Notes: a model not told the origin generated them from the letters alone. A stretch of DNA of 64,000 nt from Nostoc paludosum FACHB-159 (GCF_014698835.1 NZ_JACJTU010000033.1:21794-85793); one strand, 5' to 3'. Numbered from the stretch's first letter, positions 42,748-51,847 are shown. Translations and numbers: made by a program.

Positions 42748-43887
42748 ATGAAGAAACGAAAAGTTTCAATAGAAGATATTGCTCGCCGAGCAGGAGTTTC
42801 TCACTCTACAGTTTCGCGTGCTTTGCGAGATAACTCTCTAATTAGCCCAAAGGTGCGAGAGGAAATTAAGAAGATAGCGCGGGAAATGAACTATGTACCG
42901 AATGCCATCGCTCAAAGCTTGCAAAATCAACGTACTAATACCGTTGGGGTAGTTGTGACTTCCATCGCAGATCCTTTTTATGCTGAGGTAGTAGAGGGAA
43001 TTGAACTGGTAGCGAGAACGGCAGGATTGAGTGTTTTCTTAACTGCTTCACATCGAGATTTCAAGCAGGAAATAGCAGCTATTGATAATTTTCATCGCCG
43101 GAGAGTGGACGGGATATTAGTCGCTGATTCCCGGATTAATAAAAATAATACGAATGAAGTAGGAGAAATTGCTGTACCAACAGTTTTAATTAATAGTCAG
43201 ACTGAAGATCAACCGGAAACATTTCACACAGTTACAGTGGATGACTTTTTAGGCGGTCAATTGGCGGTAGAGCATTTGATCGATTTGGGACACACGGCTA
43301 TTGGTTATTTGGGTGTAGGCGATCGCAGTCAGTCGAATCACTTGCGTTTAGAAGGATATCGCCGGGCATTGAGACAAGCTAGTTTACCACAAAACAGCGA
43401 TTGGGTGGCAATTAGTGATGAAGAGAATACCAGAATCAACGATGTTGATACTGGAAAAAAGATGCTACCTAAACTATTTAGCACTGGCGTCACAGGCATC
43501 TTTTGTTACAACGATATGGTAGCAGTTGGCGCTCTCTTAGCCTGCCGGGAACTAAATATTTCAGTACCCGAAGATTTAAGTTTGGTTGGATTTGACGATA
43601 TTGCTCTTTGTCGTTACATAACGCCATCGCTGACGACAGTTTGCCAACCAATGTTGGAAATTGGTCGTTCGGCTATGCAAATGTTACTCGACTTATTAGA
43701 GGAGAAAAGTGTGGAAAACGTCGTTTTATCTCCTTTTCTAGTCAAGCGGAGTAGTACTGCTGCATTCGAGCAGACCAGAGAATTTGTAACTCCTAATTCT
43801 GCGCTCTTAATGCCCGATGGTCAATGCCCCATACCCCAAGACCAATGCCCAATGCCCGATAGTCAATGCCCTTTTTCAGGAACTTAG
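42748..43887 (+). CDS. LacI-family transcriptional regulator of the inositol/uronate cluster
   Basis: 379 residues, ATG 42748. A LacI helix-turn-helix (IEDIARRAGVSHSTVSRALRDNSLISPKVREEIKKIAREMNYVPNAIAQSL) is followed by the regulatory periplasmic-binding-like domain (TVGVVVTSIADPFYAEVVEGIE, GILVADSRIN, VDDFLGGQLAVEHLIDLGHTAIGYLG, FCYNDMVAVGALLACREL, LVGFDDIALCRYITPSLTTV). Effector is unknown; inositol or a uronate is plausible. Palindromes at its own promoter and before inositol oxygenase are likely binding sites. The last about 28 residues (MPDGQCPIPQDQCPMPDSQC..) are encoded by a heptamer array and look like a repeat-driven C-terminal extension beyond the normal fold. Uronate isomerase follows by 36 nt. 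Confidence 0.9.
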   Translation: MKKRKVSIEDIARRAGVSHSTVSRALRDNSLISPKVREEIKKIAREMNYVPNAIAQSLQNQRTNTVGVVVTSIADPFYAEVVEGIELVARTAGLSVFLTASHRDFKQEIAAIDNFHRRRVDGILVADSRINKNNTNEVGEIAVPTVLINSQTEDQPETFHTVTVDDFLGGQLAVEHLIDLGHTAIGYLGVGDRSQSNHLRLEGYRRALRQASLPQNSDWVAISDEENTRINDVDTGKKMLPKLFSTGVTGIFCYNDMVAVGALLACRELNISVPEDLSLVGFDDIALCRYITPSLTTVCQPMLEIGRSAMQMLLDLLEEKSVENVVLSPFLVKRSSTAAFEQTREFVTPNSALLMPDGQCPIPQDQCPMPDSQCPFSGT

Positions 43888-43923
43888 GAATAATAAGTAA
43901 ACTTTTAGATTTTGGATAAAAAT

Positions 43924-45357
43924 ATGTTAACTAAAAAATGGAGTTTATCTAGCGATCGCTGTTTTGCTCCAGAACCAGAACAAAGACAGCTAGCGCGTCA
44001 ATTTTTTGAGAGCATATCGAATCTACCGTTGGTCTGTCCTCACGGACACGTAGACCCAGCCTTATTAGCTAATCCAGCAGGGCGTTTTGGTTCGCCAACT
44101 GAATTATTAATTATTCCCGACCACTACATTTTCCGTATGCTCTATAGTCGGGGCGTACCTTTATCAGCTTTAGGCATACCTAGCCGCGATGGTTCGCCAG
44201 TAGAAACCGACCACCGCAAGATTTGGCAGGTTTTCGCCGACCATTTTTATTTATTCCAAGGCACTCCCTCTGGGTTGTGGCTGAAAGACGAACTTAGTAA
44301 TGTCTTTGGAGTAGACGAGCCTTTAAATTCTCGCACTGCGGGATATATCTACGACTACCTGCAAAAGCTGTTATTGTTACCTGAATTCTCACCTCGTGCT
44401 TTATTCAAAAAGTTTAATATTGAAGTACTTTGCACTACCGATGCAGCCAGCGATCCTCTTGAGCATCATCAATCGCTACATCAAGAAGGTTTTACCCAAA
44501 TAAGACCTACTTTTCGACCGGATGCAGTAGTCAATCTAGATACTCCTGGTTGGCGGGAAAATCTAACCAAGCTAGAAAGCGCTGTTGGGCGAGAAATTAG
44601 TACTTACGCTACTTTCGTAGAAACCCTAGAACAACGTCGAACTTTTTTTAAAAAAATGGGTGCCACAGCTACCGACCATAGTGCAGCGACACCTTATACC
44701 AAGCGCCTTTCCCACCAGGAAGCAGAAGCGATCTTTGCTAGAGCATTAGCTAACAAACTAAATCCGGGTGATGCAGAGCGTTTTACTGGTCACATGTTTA
44801 TGGAAATGGCTCGGATGAGTGTAGAAGATGGACTGGTAATGCAAATGCATTGCGGTATTATGCGTAACCATAATTCGACTGTCTTTGAGCGGTTTGGGTC
44901 TGATAAAGGTGCTGATATTCCTTTGAAAATAGAGTGGACAGAAAATTTGCACCCGTTGTTGACAGCCTACGGTAATCATAAAGACTTTCACTTAATCCTA
45001 TTTGGATTGGATGAAAGCACTTATAGCCGCGAACTAGCTCCTCTAGCCGGTCATTATCCCGCAGTCCTGCTGGGGCCGCCTTGGTGGTTCCACGACAGTA
45101 TGAATGGTATGGAGCGATACTTCAATCAGGTGATGGAAACAGCTGGACTTTATAATACTGCTGGTTTTAACGATGATACACGGGCTTTTGTTTCCATTCC
45201 TGCACGTCATACAGTTTGGCGGCGTGTAGCTTCTAACTGGTTAGCAGGACTGGTAATACGCGGGTTAATTGAGGAAGAAGAAGGCTATGGAATGGCTCAT
45301 GCTTTAGCTTATGACCTTGCCAAAGATGCTTACAAATTAAGCCGAAACTTCCATTAA
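43924..45357 (+). CDS. uxaC: Uronate isomerase (glucuronate isomerase, UxaC)
   Basis: 477 residues from ATG 43924; a TTG 43912 also in frame is less likely. The amidohydrolase-like fold has the metal motif CPHGHVD near residue 40. Other UxaC motifs are LLIIPDHYIFRMLYSRGVPL, VDEPLNSRTAGYIYDYL, VLCTTDAASDPLEHHQ, PTFRPDAVVNLD, LVMQMHCGIMRNHN, HLILFGLDEST and GPPWWFHDSMNGMERY. Length and motif order match the family. The enzyme isomerises D-glucuronate to D-fructuronate. It follows the LacI gene with 36 nt (the start may be read through the same transcript) and precedes the SDR gene by about 140 nt. Within this cluster it takes the product of inositol oxygenase. Identity is secure. Confidence 0.93.
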   Translation: MLTKKWSLSSDRCFAPEPEQRQLARQFFESISNLPLVCPHGHVDPALLANPAGRFGSPTELLIIPDHYIFRMLYSRGVPLSALGIPSRDGSPVETDHRKIWQVFADHFYLFQGTPSGLWLKDELSNVFGVDEPLNSRTAGYIYDYLQKLLLLPEFSPRALFKKFNIEVLCTTDAASDPLEHHQSLHQEGFTQIRPTFRPDAVVNLDTPGWRENLTKLESAVGREISTYATFVETLEQRRTFFKKMGATATDHSAATPYTKRLSHQEAEAIFARALANKLNPGDAERFTGHMFMEMARMSVEDGLVMQMHCGIMRNHNSTVFERFGSDKGADIPLKIEWTENLHPLLTAYGNHKDFHLILFGLDESTYSRELAPLAGHYPAVLLGPPWWFHDSMNGMERYFNQVMETAGLYNTAGFNDDTRAFVSIPARHTVWRRVASNWLAGLVIRGLIEEEEGYGMAHALAYDLAKDAYKLSRNFH

Positions 45358-45496
45358 ATCTCTGTGTTCCTTTGCGCCGACCTTTGCGCTCCTTTGCGTT
45401 TAAAGAAGTTTTAGAAGGTATATTTTTAAACGCAGAGGGACGCGGAGTAAACGCAAGGGGACGCGGAGTTTTGTTAATTAGATAGAGGAATGATCG
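45358..45496. repeat. Spacer of CGCAGAG-type dispersed repeats
   Basis: Both strands of the common Nostoc 'TTTGCGCTCC' / 'ACGCAGAGGGACGCGGAG' sequence occur: about 45370-45405 and the complementary stretch 45430-45470. They can pair as a long imperfect hairpin between the uronate isomerase and SDR genes. Confidence 0.65.
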
Positions 45497-46333
45497 ATGC
45501 CAGATTTGATTTTGCATCAACTTTTTAGCCTCAAAGACCAGGTAGCAGTAGTTACAGGTGGTTCTGGTGTGCTTGGTGGGGCAATGGCGCGGGGTTTGGC
45601 GCTGGCGGGAGCGCGAGTAGTGGTTCTCGGTCGCAATGAAACAAGGGCGGAGGCGGTTGTAGCAGATATTACTGCTAATGGTGGAGAAAGTATGGCGGTG
45701 CTGGCAGATGTTGGCGATCGCTCCCAATTAGAAATAGCCAAACACGCTATCTTTAAGCATTGGGGTCAGATAGATATCCTAGTAAACGCCGCTGGTGGTA
45801 ATATTCCGGCTGCCACAATTACTGCTGATGCTAGTTTTTTTGATATGCCACACGTAGCATTTGAGGAAGTTGTTAGTCTCAACTTGGTGGGGACTTTATT
45901 ACCCAGCCAGGTTTTTGGACAAGCAATGGTAGAAAGAAATCAACCCCAAGGTTGTATTGTGAATATTTCTTCCATGTCTGCTATCCGTGCGATTAGTCGG
46001 GTGGTTGGTTACTCGGCGGCGAAGGCGGCGATAGATAACTTTACTCGTTGGTTAGCTGTGGAACTCGCTCAAAAATATGGATCTGGGTTGCGAGTCAATG
46101 CGATCGCGCCGGGTTTTTTCATTGGCGAACAAAATCGAGATTTATTGCTCAATGCTGATGGAAGTTTAAGCGATCGGGGACAAAAAATCATCAACCATAC
46201 CCCAGCTGGACGTTTTGGAGAACCGCACGAATTACTCAGTACTTTGATTTGGTTATGCAGTTCTGGTTCTAGTTTCGTCAACGGCGTAGTTGTGCCGGTA
46301 GACGGTGGCTTTAGTATTTACAGCGGAGTTTAG
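45497..46333 (+). CDS. SDR dehydrogenase, likely fructuronate reductase (YjmF/UxuB type)
   Basis: 278 residues, ATG 45497 with GAGG about 8 nt upstream. SDR motifs: TGGSGVLGGAMA (NAD(P) binding), DVGDRSQ, ILVNAAGG, NISSMSAI (catalytic Ser), and YSAAK (Tyr/Lys). The C-terminal signature APGFFIGEQNRDLLLNADG, HTPAGRFGEP, FVNGVVVPVDGGFSIYSGV matches SDR-type D-mannonate oxidoreductases of the YjmF group, as I recall them. The reaction would be D-fructuronate plus NAD(P)H to D-mannonate. It lies between uronate isomerase and the LarA-like protein; the next gene begins 2 nt after its stop, so the two are very likely translationally coupled. Generic SDR alternatives are possible, but the context is strong. 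Confidence 0.8.
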   Translation: MPDLILHQLFSLKDQVAVVTGGSGVLGGAMARGLALAGARVVVLGRNETRAEAVVADITANGGESMAVLADVGDRSQLEIAKHAIFKHWGQIDILVNAAGGNIPAATITADASFFDMPHVAFEEVVSLNLVGTLLPSQVFGQAMVERNQPQGCIVNISSMSAIRAISRVVGYSAAKAAIDNFTRWLAVELAQKYGSGLRVNAIAPGFFIGEQNRDLLLNADGSLSDRGQKIINHTPAGRFGEPHELLSTLIWLCSSGSSFVNGVVVPVDGGFSIYSGV

Positions 46334-46335
46334 AA

Positions 46336-47598
46336 ATGTATTCATTAGCCGTAACTAATAATGGGATACTTGCAGATGAAGAAGTTTTCCAACTAGTTCA
46401 TCAAGCTTTAGCAAACCCTGAATTTGATAGACAGCGCATTTTAGTATTAATTCCCGATAGCACCCGCACTGCTCCCATTCCGCAAATGTTTCGCTTGCTG
46501 CACCACGAGTTAAATAACAGGGTTGCTGCATTAGATTATTTAATTGCTCTGGGTACACATAATCCCATGAGTGAAGAACAAATTAATCGTTTAGTTGGGG
46601 TGACACAAGAGGAAAGAGAAACAATTTTTAAAGGAGTTAACATCTTTAACCACCTTTGGAATCTACCAGAGACTTTTATTTCTTGTGGGGTACTTTCGGC
46701 TGAAGAAATAGCAGAAATTAGTAATGGAATGCTGCACCAAGAAGTTGAAGTGCGTGTTAATAAATTAGTTATAGAATATGATTTGATAATTATTTGTGGG
46801 CCAGTATTTCCCCACGAAGTTGTCGGTTTTTCTGGGGGAAATAAATATTTTTTTCCTGGTATTAGCGGTCAGGAAGTAATAAATTTATCACACTGGTTAG
46901 GAGCTTTAATCACCTGTTATGAAATTATTGGTACGCTTGGAATTACGCCAGTTCGGCGTTTGATAAACCGAGCCGCTAGCATGATTTCGACGCCGAAGCT
47001 TTGCTTGGCAATGGTGGTTGCACCGAAAACAAATCAGTTAGCTGGAATTTATATAGATAAACCAGAGTTGGCCTGGGAAGCGGCTGCAAAATTATCAGCC
47101 AAACTGCATATTAAATATGTATATAAGCCTTTTAAACAAGTGCTTTCAGTGATGCCCCAAATGTACGATGATATTTGGACGGCTGCTAAAGGAATGTACA
47201 AACTAGAGCCAGTAGTCGCCGATGGGGGAGAAGTAATTATCTATGCACCTCATATTACTGAATTTAGCTACACACATGGCGAAGTTTTAGCAGAGATTGG
47301 TTATCATGTGCGCGATTATTTTATTAAACAATGGGAGAAATTCCAAGAATATCCTGCGGGAGTGCTAGCACATAGTACGCACTTAAAAGGTATGGGTACT
47401 TTTGATTTTATAGAAGGAGAAAAACCTCGAATTCGCGTGACTCTAGCTACTGGTATTTCTCCAGAACGTTGTGCTGCTCATAATTTGAGCTATCGCGATC
47501 CGGCTACGATTAAATTAATGGAATGGTCTCATCGAGAGCATGAAGGTATTTTGCTTGTACCCAAGGCTGGCGAGATACTTTACCGTCTCAAGCAGTAA
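46336..47598 (+). CDS. LarA-superfamily nickel-dependent racemase/epimerase, candidate mannonate/gluconate 2-epimerase
   Basis: 420 residues, close to lactate racemase LarA (about 424). The conserved positions of this fold are visible: DSTRTAPI (Arg of DxTR), LIALGTHNPMSEEQ (His), and PVFPHEVVGFSGGNKYFFPGISG (His and the Lys of the SGGxK motif that carries the nickel-pincer nucleotide). The family includes enzymes acting on lactate, malate and, as I recall, D-gluconate (2-epimerase activity interconverting gluconate and mannonate). It is coupled to the fructuronate-reductase-like gene (2-nt gap), and gluconokinase is present, so mannonate to gluconate is the obvious reaction to test. No larB, larC or larE cofactor genes are in the window. 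Superfamily is firm; substrate is inference from context. Confidence 0.75.
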   Translation: MYSLAVTNNGILADEEVFQLVHQALANPEFDRQRILVLIPDSTRTAPIPQMFRLLHHELNNRVAALDYLIALGTHNPMSEEQINRLVGVTQEERETIFKGVNIFNHLWNLPETFISCGVLSAEEIAEISNGMLHQEVEVRVNKLVIEYDLIIICGPVFPHEVVGFSGGNKYFFPGISGQEVINLSHWLGALITCYEIIGTLGITPVRRLINRAASMISTPKLCLAMVVAPKTNQLAGIYIDKPELAWEAAAKLSAKLHIKYVYKPFKQVLSVMPQMYDDIWTAAKGMYKLEPVVADGGEVIIYAPHITEFSYTHGEVLAEIGYHVRDYFIKQWEKFQEYPAGVLAHSTHLKGMGTFDFIEGEKPRIRVTLATGISPERCAAHNLSYRDPATIKLMEWSHREHEGILLVPKAGEILYRLKQ

Positions 47599-47783
47599 AG
47601 TTCGATTAGAGCAAGAAATGACAGCTTTGCGATCGAACTTCGGATTAACATAGGGCAATGTTTTTGTCGCTAGTTTTGATAATTAACGCTAAACCCAGGT
47701 ATTTTAATCAAAAGATAAAGTTGACTTAAACAATTAAATTTATTAATGTATAATACAGTTTCTCATCATCTACATAGATTGAT

Positions 47784-48278
47784 ATGCGCTTTTCTCTGAT
47801 TATCAGTGTAGGCTTGTTTCTACTTGCAGGCCTCAATCTACCAGTCATGTCTCAACCTCCAGTAGAGATAGCACAATTAACAGCCAATAATAATTTGCCT
47901 CAAAGACAGTTACAATTTAATCGCAATTTGTGGACTAAGCAAAATATTTCTAACTATCGCTATACATTTAGTAACGGTTGTTTTTGTATACCAGAAGCTA
48001 GAGGCCCAGTAATTATTGAAGTACGTAATGGCCAAACAAAATCAATCACTTCTGTAGCTACAGGTCAACCAGTTAATCCAGAATACTTTCAAAACTACAA
48101 TACAATTCCTAAGCTTTTTAATGTGATTCAAGATGCTATCGCCCGTCAAGCCTCCAGTTTGGATGTAGCATACAATCCCAAACTCGGCTATCCTACCAAA
48201 ATTAATGTCGATTACTATAGTCAAATCGCTGATGAAGAAATATATCTGACTATTGAGAATTTTCAAGTAATTCAATAA
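47784..48278 (+). CDS. DUF6174-type exported protein
   Basis: 164 residues, ATG 47784. A signal peptide is present (FSLIISVGLFLLAGLNLPVMS). The core (NLWTKQNISNYRYTFSNGCFCIPEARGPVIIEVRNGQTKSI, FNVIQDAIARQASSLDVAYNPKLGYPTKINVDYY, DEEIYLTIENFQVI) fits the DUF6174 pattern: a 'YRYTY..gCFC' strand, then a beta-rich small domain with a Cys pair (FCxP.. CFC). Function unknown; exported, perhaps lipid- or ligand-binding. A good terminator follows at 48333-48364, so it is probably a single-gene unit. Domain call is by eye. Confidence 0.65.
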   Translation: MRFSLIISVGLFLLAGLNLPVMSQPPVEIAQLTANNNLPQRQLQFNRNLWTKQNISNYRYTFSNGCFCIPEARGPVIIEVRNGQTKSITSVATGQPVNPEYFQNYNTIPKLFNVIQDAIARQASSLDVAYNPKLGYPTKINVDYYSQIADEEIYLTIENFQVIQ

Positions 48279-48332
48279 ATACTCAGCTGAGTTTTGCTCA
48301 GTAGAAGCTGAATAAAATTTGATACTGAATTC

Positions 48333-48364
48333 AAAAGGCGATCGCACCCTGTTCGCCTTTTTTT
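48333..48364 (+). terminator. Rho-independent terminator after the DUF6174 gene
   Basis: AAAAGGCGA pairs with TCGCCTTTT around an 11-nt loop and is followed by a T7 run (48358-48364). It incorporates a HIP1-like GCGATCGC at the stem base and lies 55 nt after the stop at 48278. Confidence 0.75.
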
Positions 48365-48545
48365 ATTGCATATATTACATTAACTCCAAAAATCCACACT
48401 TAATACAGATATCAAAAAGTAAAACTTTTACTCAAAAAGCACGGTAACCACAAAAATTTATTTGAGGTAAAATAGATAACAATTTTCCAAATAACTTCAA
48501 TCTGCGTTACAAACGCTTGAGTTTTGGTTTATTAAGTTAAGAAAA

Positions 48546-49049
48546 ATGGCTTCATATTTTTTGGTTATACCCTGTGCTTGTTTAATCACTAGCTATTTTG
48601 TATTAAAAAAAATTAATAGTGAAATTTCACATTTGATGGCTGTATTTGCAGTTATCATCTTAATTTTAAGTTTAATCTTCGCTCCCTGGCAGATGTTAGT
48701 TTTACTATTAGTTCCTGTAATTATTAGTACAAGCTATGAATACTACGCAAGTAAAGTGGTCAGTGAGAAAATAGAATCACCACAACAGCCAGTGTGCGAA
48801 TCTGAAGCAGATTGTAATTTGATCTACCGTGGGGTTTCCTATCGTGTTGACTCCAATGGCAAATTAGATAAAGTTACTACACCAAAAGCCACGTATAAAT
48901 TGAGCTTTCGAGGAAGTACTTATTTTGTTTGTGTTAACCCTAACCCCGAACCGACTGGAGTAACTACACCGCCAGTAACTTATAAATTAAGTTTTAGGGG
49001 AAGCAGTTATTGTGTGAAGAAAACTGCACAAAAAGAAATTGATTCGTAA
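48546..49049 (+). CDS. DUF4278-domain membrane protein
   Basis: 167 residues, ATG 48546. Two to three membrane segments lie in the N-terminal half (ASYFLVIPCACLITSYFVL, HLMAVFAVIILILSLIF, MLVLLLVPVIIST). The second half contains three short copies of the DUF4278 motif: NLIYRGVSYRVDS, YKLSFRGSTYFVC and YKLSFRGSSYCVK ('L.YRG..Y'). DUF4278 is a small cyanobacterial domain of unknown function. No operon partners are evident. The domain call is moderately secure. Confidence 0.65.
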   Translation: MASYFLVIPCACLITSYFVLKKINSEISHLMAVFAVIILILSLIFAPWQMLVLLLVPVIISTSYEYYASKVVSEKIESPQQPVCESEADCNLIYRGVSYRVDSNGKLDKVTTPKATYKLSFRGSTYFVCVNPNPEPTGVTTPPVTYKLSFRGSSYCVKKTAQKEIDS

Positions 49050-49499
49050 TGTCTAATTATCATTACAAAGTAGCATTGCAAGGTGAAAAGCTTGATTACT
49101 TATTAAAAGTGGTAATGCAGCCATTGTTTGTTATTGGTGGGATTTAACTAAATTCTGACTGTATTTCTCAGAACTGATAACTCACAGTTCAGAGGACGAC
49201 AATCGATCGCTATCCTATGCCCAAACCTACCTCTTGTTTGGTAGCCAATTATTAAATATTATATTACATTGTCAACTAATTTTTTAATTTGTTAAACCAA
49301 ATTTTGCTGCTTTATTTTCTGACAAATAAAAATGTAGGCTACAAAAGAGAATTCAGAATTCAGAGTAGGAAGTTACTTACTTCCAAGCTATGGTAATTTC
49401 ATTTTGAATTCGGAATTTTCAATTCTGACACAAAATCTGCTAATTCCTAGTCATGATTTCATGTCAGTAATTCATCGTGAAGTGTTAATTTTCTAACTC
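49050..49499. other. 450-nt intergenic region
   Basis: No gene is seen. It includes GAATTCAGAATTCAGAG and GAATTCGGAATTTTCAATTC direct/inverted repeats (about 49349-49428) and an AT-rich stretch before the oxidoreductase start at 49500. Confidence 0.5.
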
Positions 49500-51440
49500 A
49501 TGAGTCCACTATTCAATTCGCCAGAATCGTCTACTATTTCGCGTCGGACATTGTTGAAAGTGTTTGGTGTTGGTGCAATTGCTGGAGTCACAGGATACTC
49601 TCGATTTGCTAAGCCAAAACCAACGGTGTTTGAAAAAGATACCCTAAAGTTACCACGGATGCTAAATCAGCAAAAAAGCGTTGTAGTAATTGGGGGTGGT
49701 TTAGCAGGTTTAGCTTGTGCTTATGAATTGAGTCAGCGGGGATTTGTGGTTACACTATTGGAAAAGTCTCCCCAACTTGGTGGTAAAATTGCTAGTTGGT
49801 CGATAGACGCTGTTGGCGAAACTTTTAAGATGGAACATGGCTTTCATGGCTTTTTTCCCCAGTACTATAATTTGAATAGTTTAGTTAAAGAACTGGAGAT
49901 TGGCGATCATTTTGAATCGTTAAATTTTTACTCAGTTGTCTATCGCGATCGCCAATACAAACCAGAGATATTTTATCCTAGTAGTTCTGCTTTTCCTTGG
50001 AATATTATAGATTTAGCGATCGCTTCTCCCAACCGCTTCAAATGGGGAATTAATCTTACAAAATTAAAACACCTGCAAGTCTTCCAGGCGATTACTAGTT
50101 TTCAAAGAGAAAAGAACTTTCAGCGGTTCGATAATATATCCGTTGCTGATTGGGTAAACACAGAATTTCCCCAAGGATTATACGACTTATATTTTTTACC
50201 TTTTGCTAAATCTAGTTTGAATGCACCAGACACAATGAGTGTTGGAGAATTAATGCAATTCTTCCACTTTTATTTTTTTGGTAACCCTGAAGGACTAGCT
50301 TTTAATGGCACTAAAGATGATATGGGGACAAGTTTAGTGCAACCTATTGCCCAGGCAATTCACGATCAAGGCGGTAAAATTATCACAGGTGCAACTGTGA
50401 GTGAGATTCCCGTTACAGAAGGTAAGATTGCAGCACTAAAATATTATGTTGGTGGTAATCAAAATAGCGTGCCTTTTTGGGTAAAAAGGAATTCAGTTGT
50501 TGATAATACCAAGATGGAATATTTTGGTGCGGCTGATGAAGTATTTGCTTTACCATCTGGAGGAAAAGAAGCGATTTCTCTGACCTGTACTCATCAAGGT
50601 TGTACTGTGGAAATGGCAGCCGATGGTCAGTTTCATTGCCCTTGTCATGGTGCAGTTTTTAGTAGTAATGGCAAAGTGGTCAAAGGCCCTGCTGAAGAAA
50701 ATTTAGCTAAGTTTAAAGTAGTGGAACGACAAGACGAAGAAGTGCAACTAGTAGCAGTGAATAAAAAATTATTATCACCAGAGATAATTCAAGCAGATTA
50801 TTATGTTTTGGCTACCGATGTACCTGGAGTACAGCAACTCTTGAAACGAGTGAATGGGAATATAGATGAAAAAGTGCGATCGCAAGTTCAAAATTTAAGT
50901 ATTGCCGATCCTTTCGCTGTTTGTCGTTTCTGGTTTGACCGCGATTTTCTATGGGAACAAAGCAATTTTACATCCTTATCCGGCTACCAATTAACTGACA
51001 GCATCACCCTTTATCATCGCATTCAAGAACAATTCATCGATTGGGCAAAACGCACCGGTGGAAGTGTAGTAGAGTTACACGCTTATTGCTATAAGGCAAA
51101 AGAATTTCCTACTCAAGAAGCGTTGTTAACCAAGTTTGAGGAAGAACTCTATGAAATTGTCCCAGAATTACAGCAAGCACAGGTATTACATCGAGAATTG
51201 GTGAATCAACATAACTTTTCTGGATATCCACCAAATAGTTATGCACAACGTCCAGAAACTACTACTAATGTTCCTAACTTATTATTTGCAGGTGATTGGG
51301 TGAAAATGCCTTTTCCTTGTGGATTAATGGAACGCGCTGTTAGTAGTGGCTTATTAGCAGCCAATGAGATTTTACACCGTGAGGGTTTGCAGAGGCGATC
51401 GCTTTTATCAGTAAATCCAGAGGGAATGTTACAAATTTAG
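49500..51440 (+). CDS. FAD oxidoreductase with internal Rieske domain (CrtL-diox / Sll0254-like carotenoid enzyme)
   Basis: 646 residues, ATG 49500. The N terminus has a Tat-like signal (SRRTLLKVFGVGAIAG). An FAD-binding amine-oxidase/phytoene-desaturase-type Rossmann motif follows (VVVIGGGLAGLACAYELSQRGF.VTLLEKSPQLGGKI). A Rieske [2Fe-2S] domain is inserted near residues 350-400: C-T-H-Q-G-C-T at 362 onward and C-P-C-H-G near 380, with the loop pattern FSSNGKVVKGPA. The C-terminal part returns to the FAD fold (LLFAGDWVKMPFPCGLMERAVSSGLLAANE). The Synechocystis protein Sll0254 has this architecture and has been described as a lycopene cyclase/dioxygenase in myxoxanthophyll formation; I infer orthology from the fold alone. 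Carotenoid metabolism is likely, the exact reaction uncertain. Confidence 0.75.
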   Translation: MSPLFNSPESSTISRRTLLKVFGVGAIAGVTGYSRFAKPKPTVFEKDTLKLPRMLNQQKSVVVIGGGLAGLACAYELSQRGFVVTLLEKSPQLGGKIASWSIDAVGETFKMEHGFHGFFPQYYNLNSLVKELEIGDHFESLNFYSVVYRDRQYKPEIFYPSSSAFPWNIIDLAIASPNRFKWGINLTKLKHLQVFQAITSFQREKNFQRFDNISVADWVNTEFPQGLYDLYFLPFAKSSLNAPDTMSVGELMQFFHFYFFGNPEGLAFNGTKDDMGTSLVQPIAQAIHDQGGKIITGATVSEIPVTEGKIAALKYYVGGNQNSVPFWVKRNSVVDNTKMEYFGAADEVFALPSGGKEAISLTCTHQGCTVEMAADGQFHCPCHGAVFSSNGKVVKGPAEENLAKFKVVERQDEEVQLVAVNKKLLSPEIIQADYYVLATDVPGVQQLLKRVNGNIDEKVRSQVQNLSIADPFAVCRFWFDRDFLWEQSNFTSLSGYQLTDSITLYHRIQEQFIDWAKRTGGSVVELHAYCYKAKEFPTQEALLTKFEEELYEIVPELQQAQVLHRELVNQHNFSGYPPNSYAQRPETTTNVPNLLFAGDWVKMPFPCGLMERAVSSGLLAANEILHREGLQRRSLLSVNPEGMLQI

Positions 51441-51847
51441 AATTAGGAATCGGGCATGGGGCATGGGGCATTGGGAGGGTGTAGGCAAGGAGTTACTGCA
51501 ATACTTGTCGCTTAAGGGGAAAAGGGGAAGGGGAAAAGGGAAAGAAAAAACCTTTACCCTTTACCCTTTACCCTTTACCCTTTACCCTTTACCCTTTACC
51601 CTTTACCCTTTTCCCCAAACCAAATTCCGAGTTCAAAATGCTTAACCGAGCAGTATTGGGAGTTACTGTGCATTATTGGTTTATATACAGGTTGCTTTAG
51701 AACCAACAGAAGGCATAGTCTAGGAATATAGAACCTGTTCCCGAAAACTATGACTGAGAAATACTCAGATTTTGAGCTATTGTTTGGCTATTTTATTGGT
51801 AGTAAAGTGGAGAATTATCTGGTAAATCCACTCGAACTTGAAAAGCT
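51441..51847. repeat. Heptamer arrays (GGGGCAT and CCCTTTA) before the DUF4870 gene
   Basis: (GGGGCAT)n at about 51452-51475, a purine-rich GGGGAAAAGG stretch at about 51515-51545, and a run of about nine CCCTTTA units at about 51553-51614. The last 230 nt have no recognised feature other than AT-rich sequence before the ATG at 51848. Confidence 0.85.

Noticed and set aside
51553..51614. CCCTTTA array as a CRISPR
   Set aside because: Units are 7 nt and continuous, with no spacers; it is a heptamer short tandem repeat.
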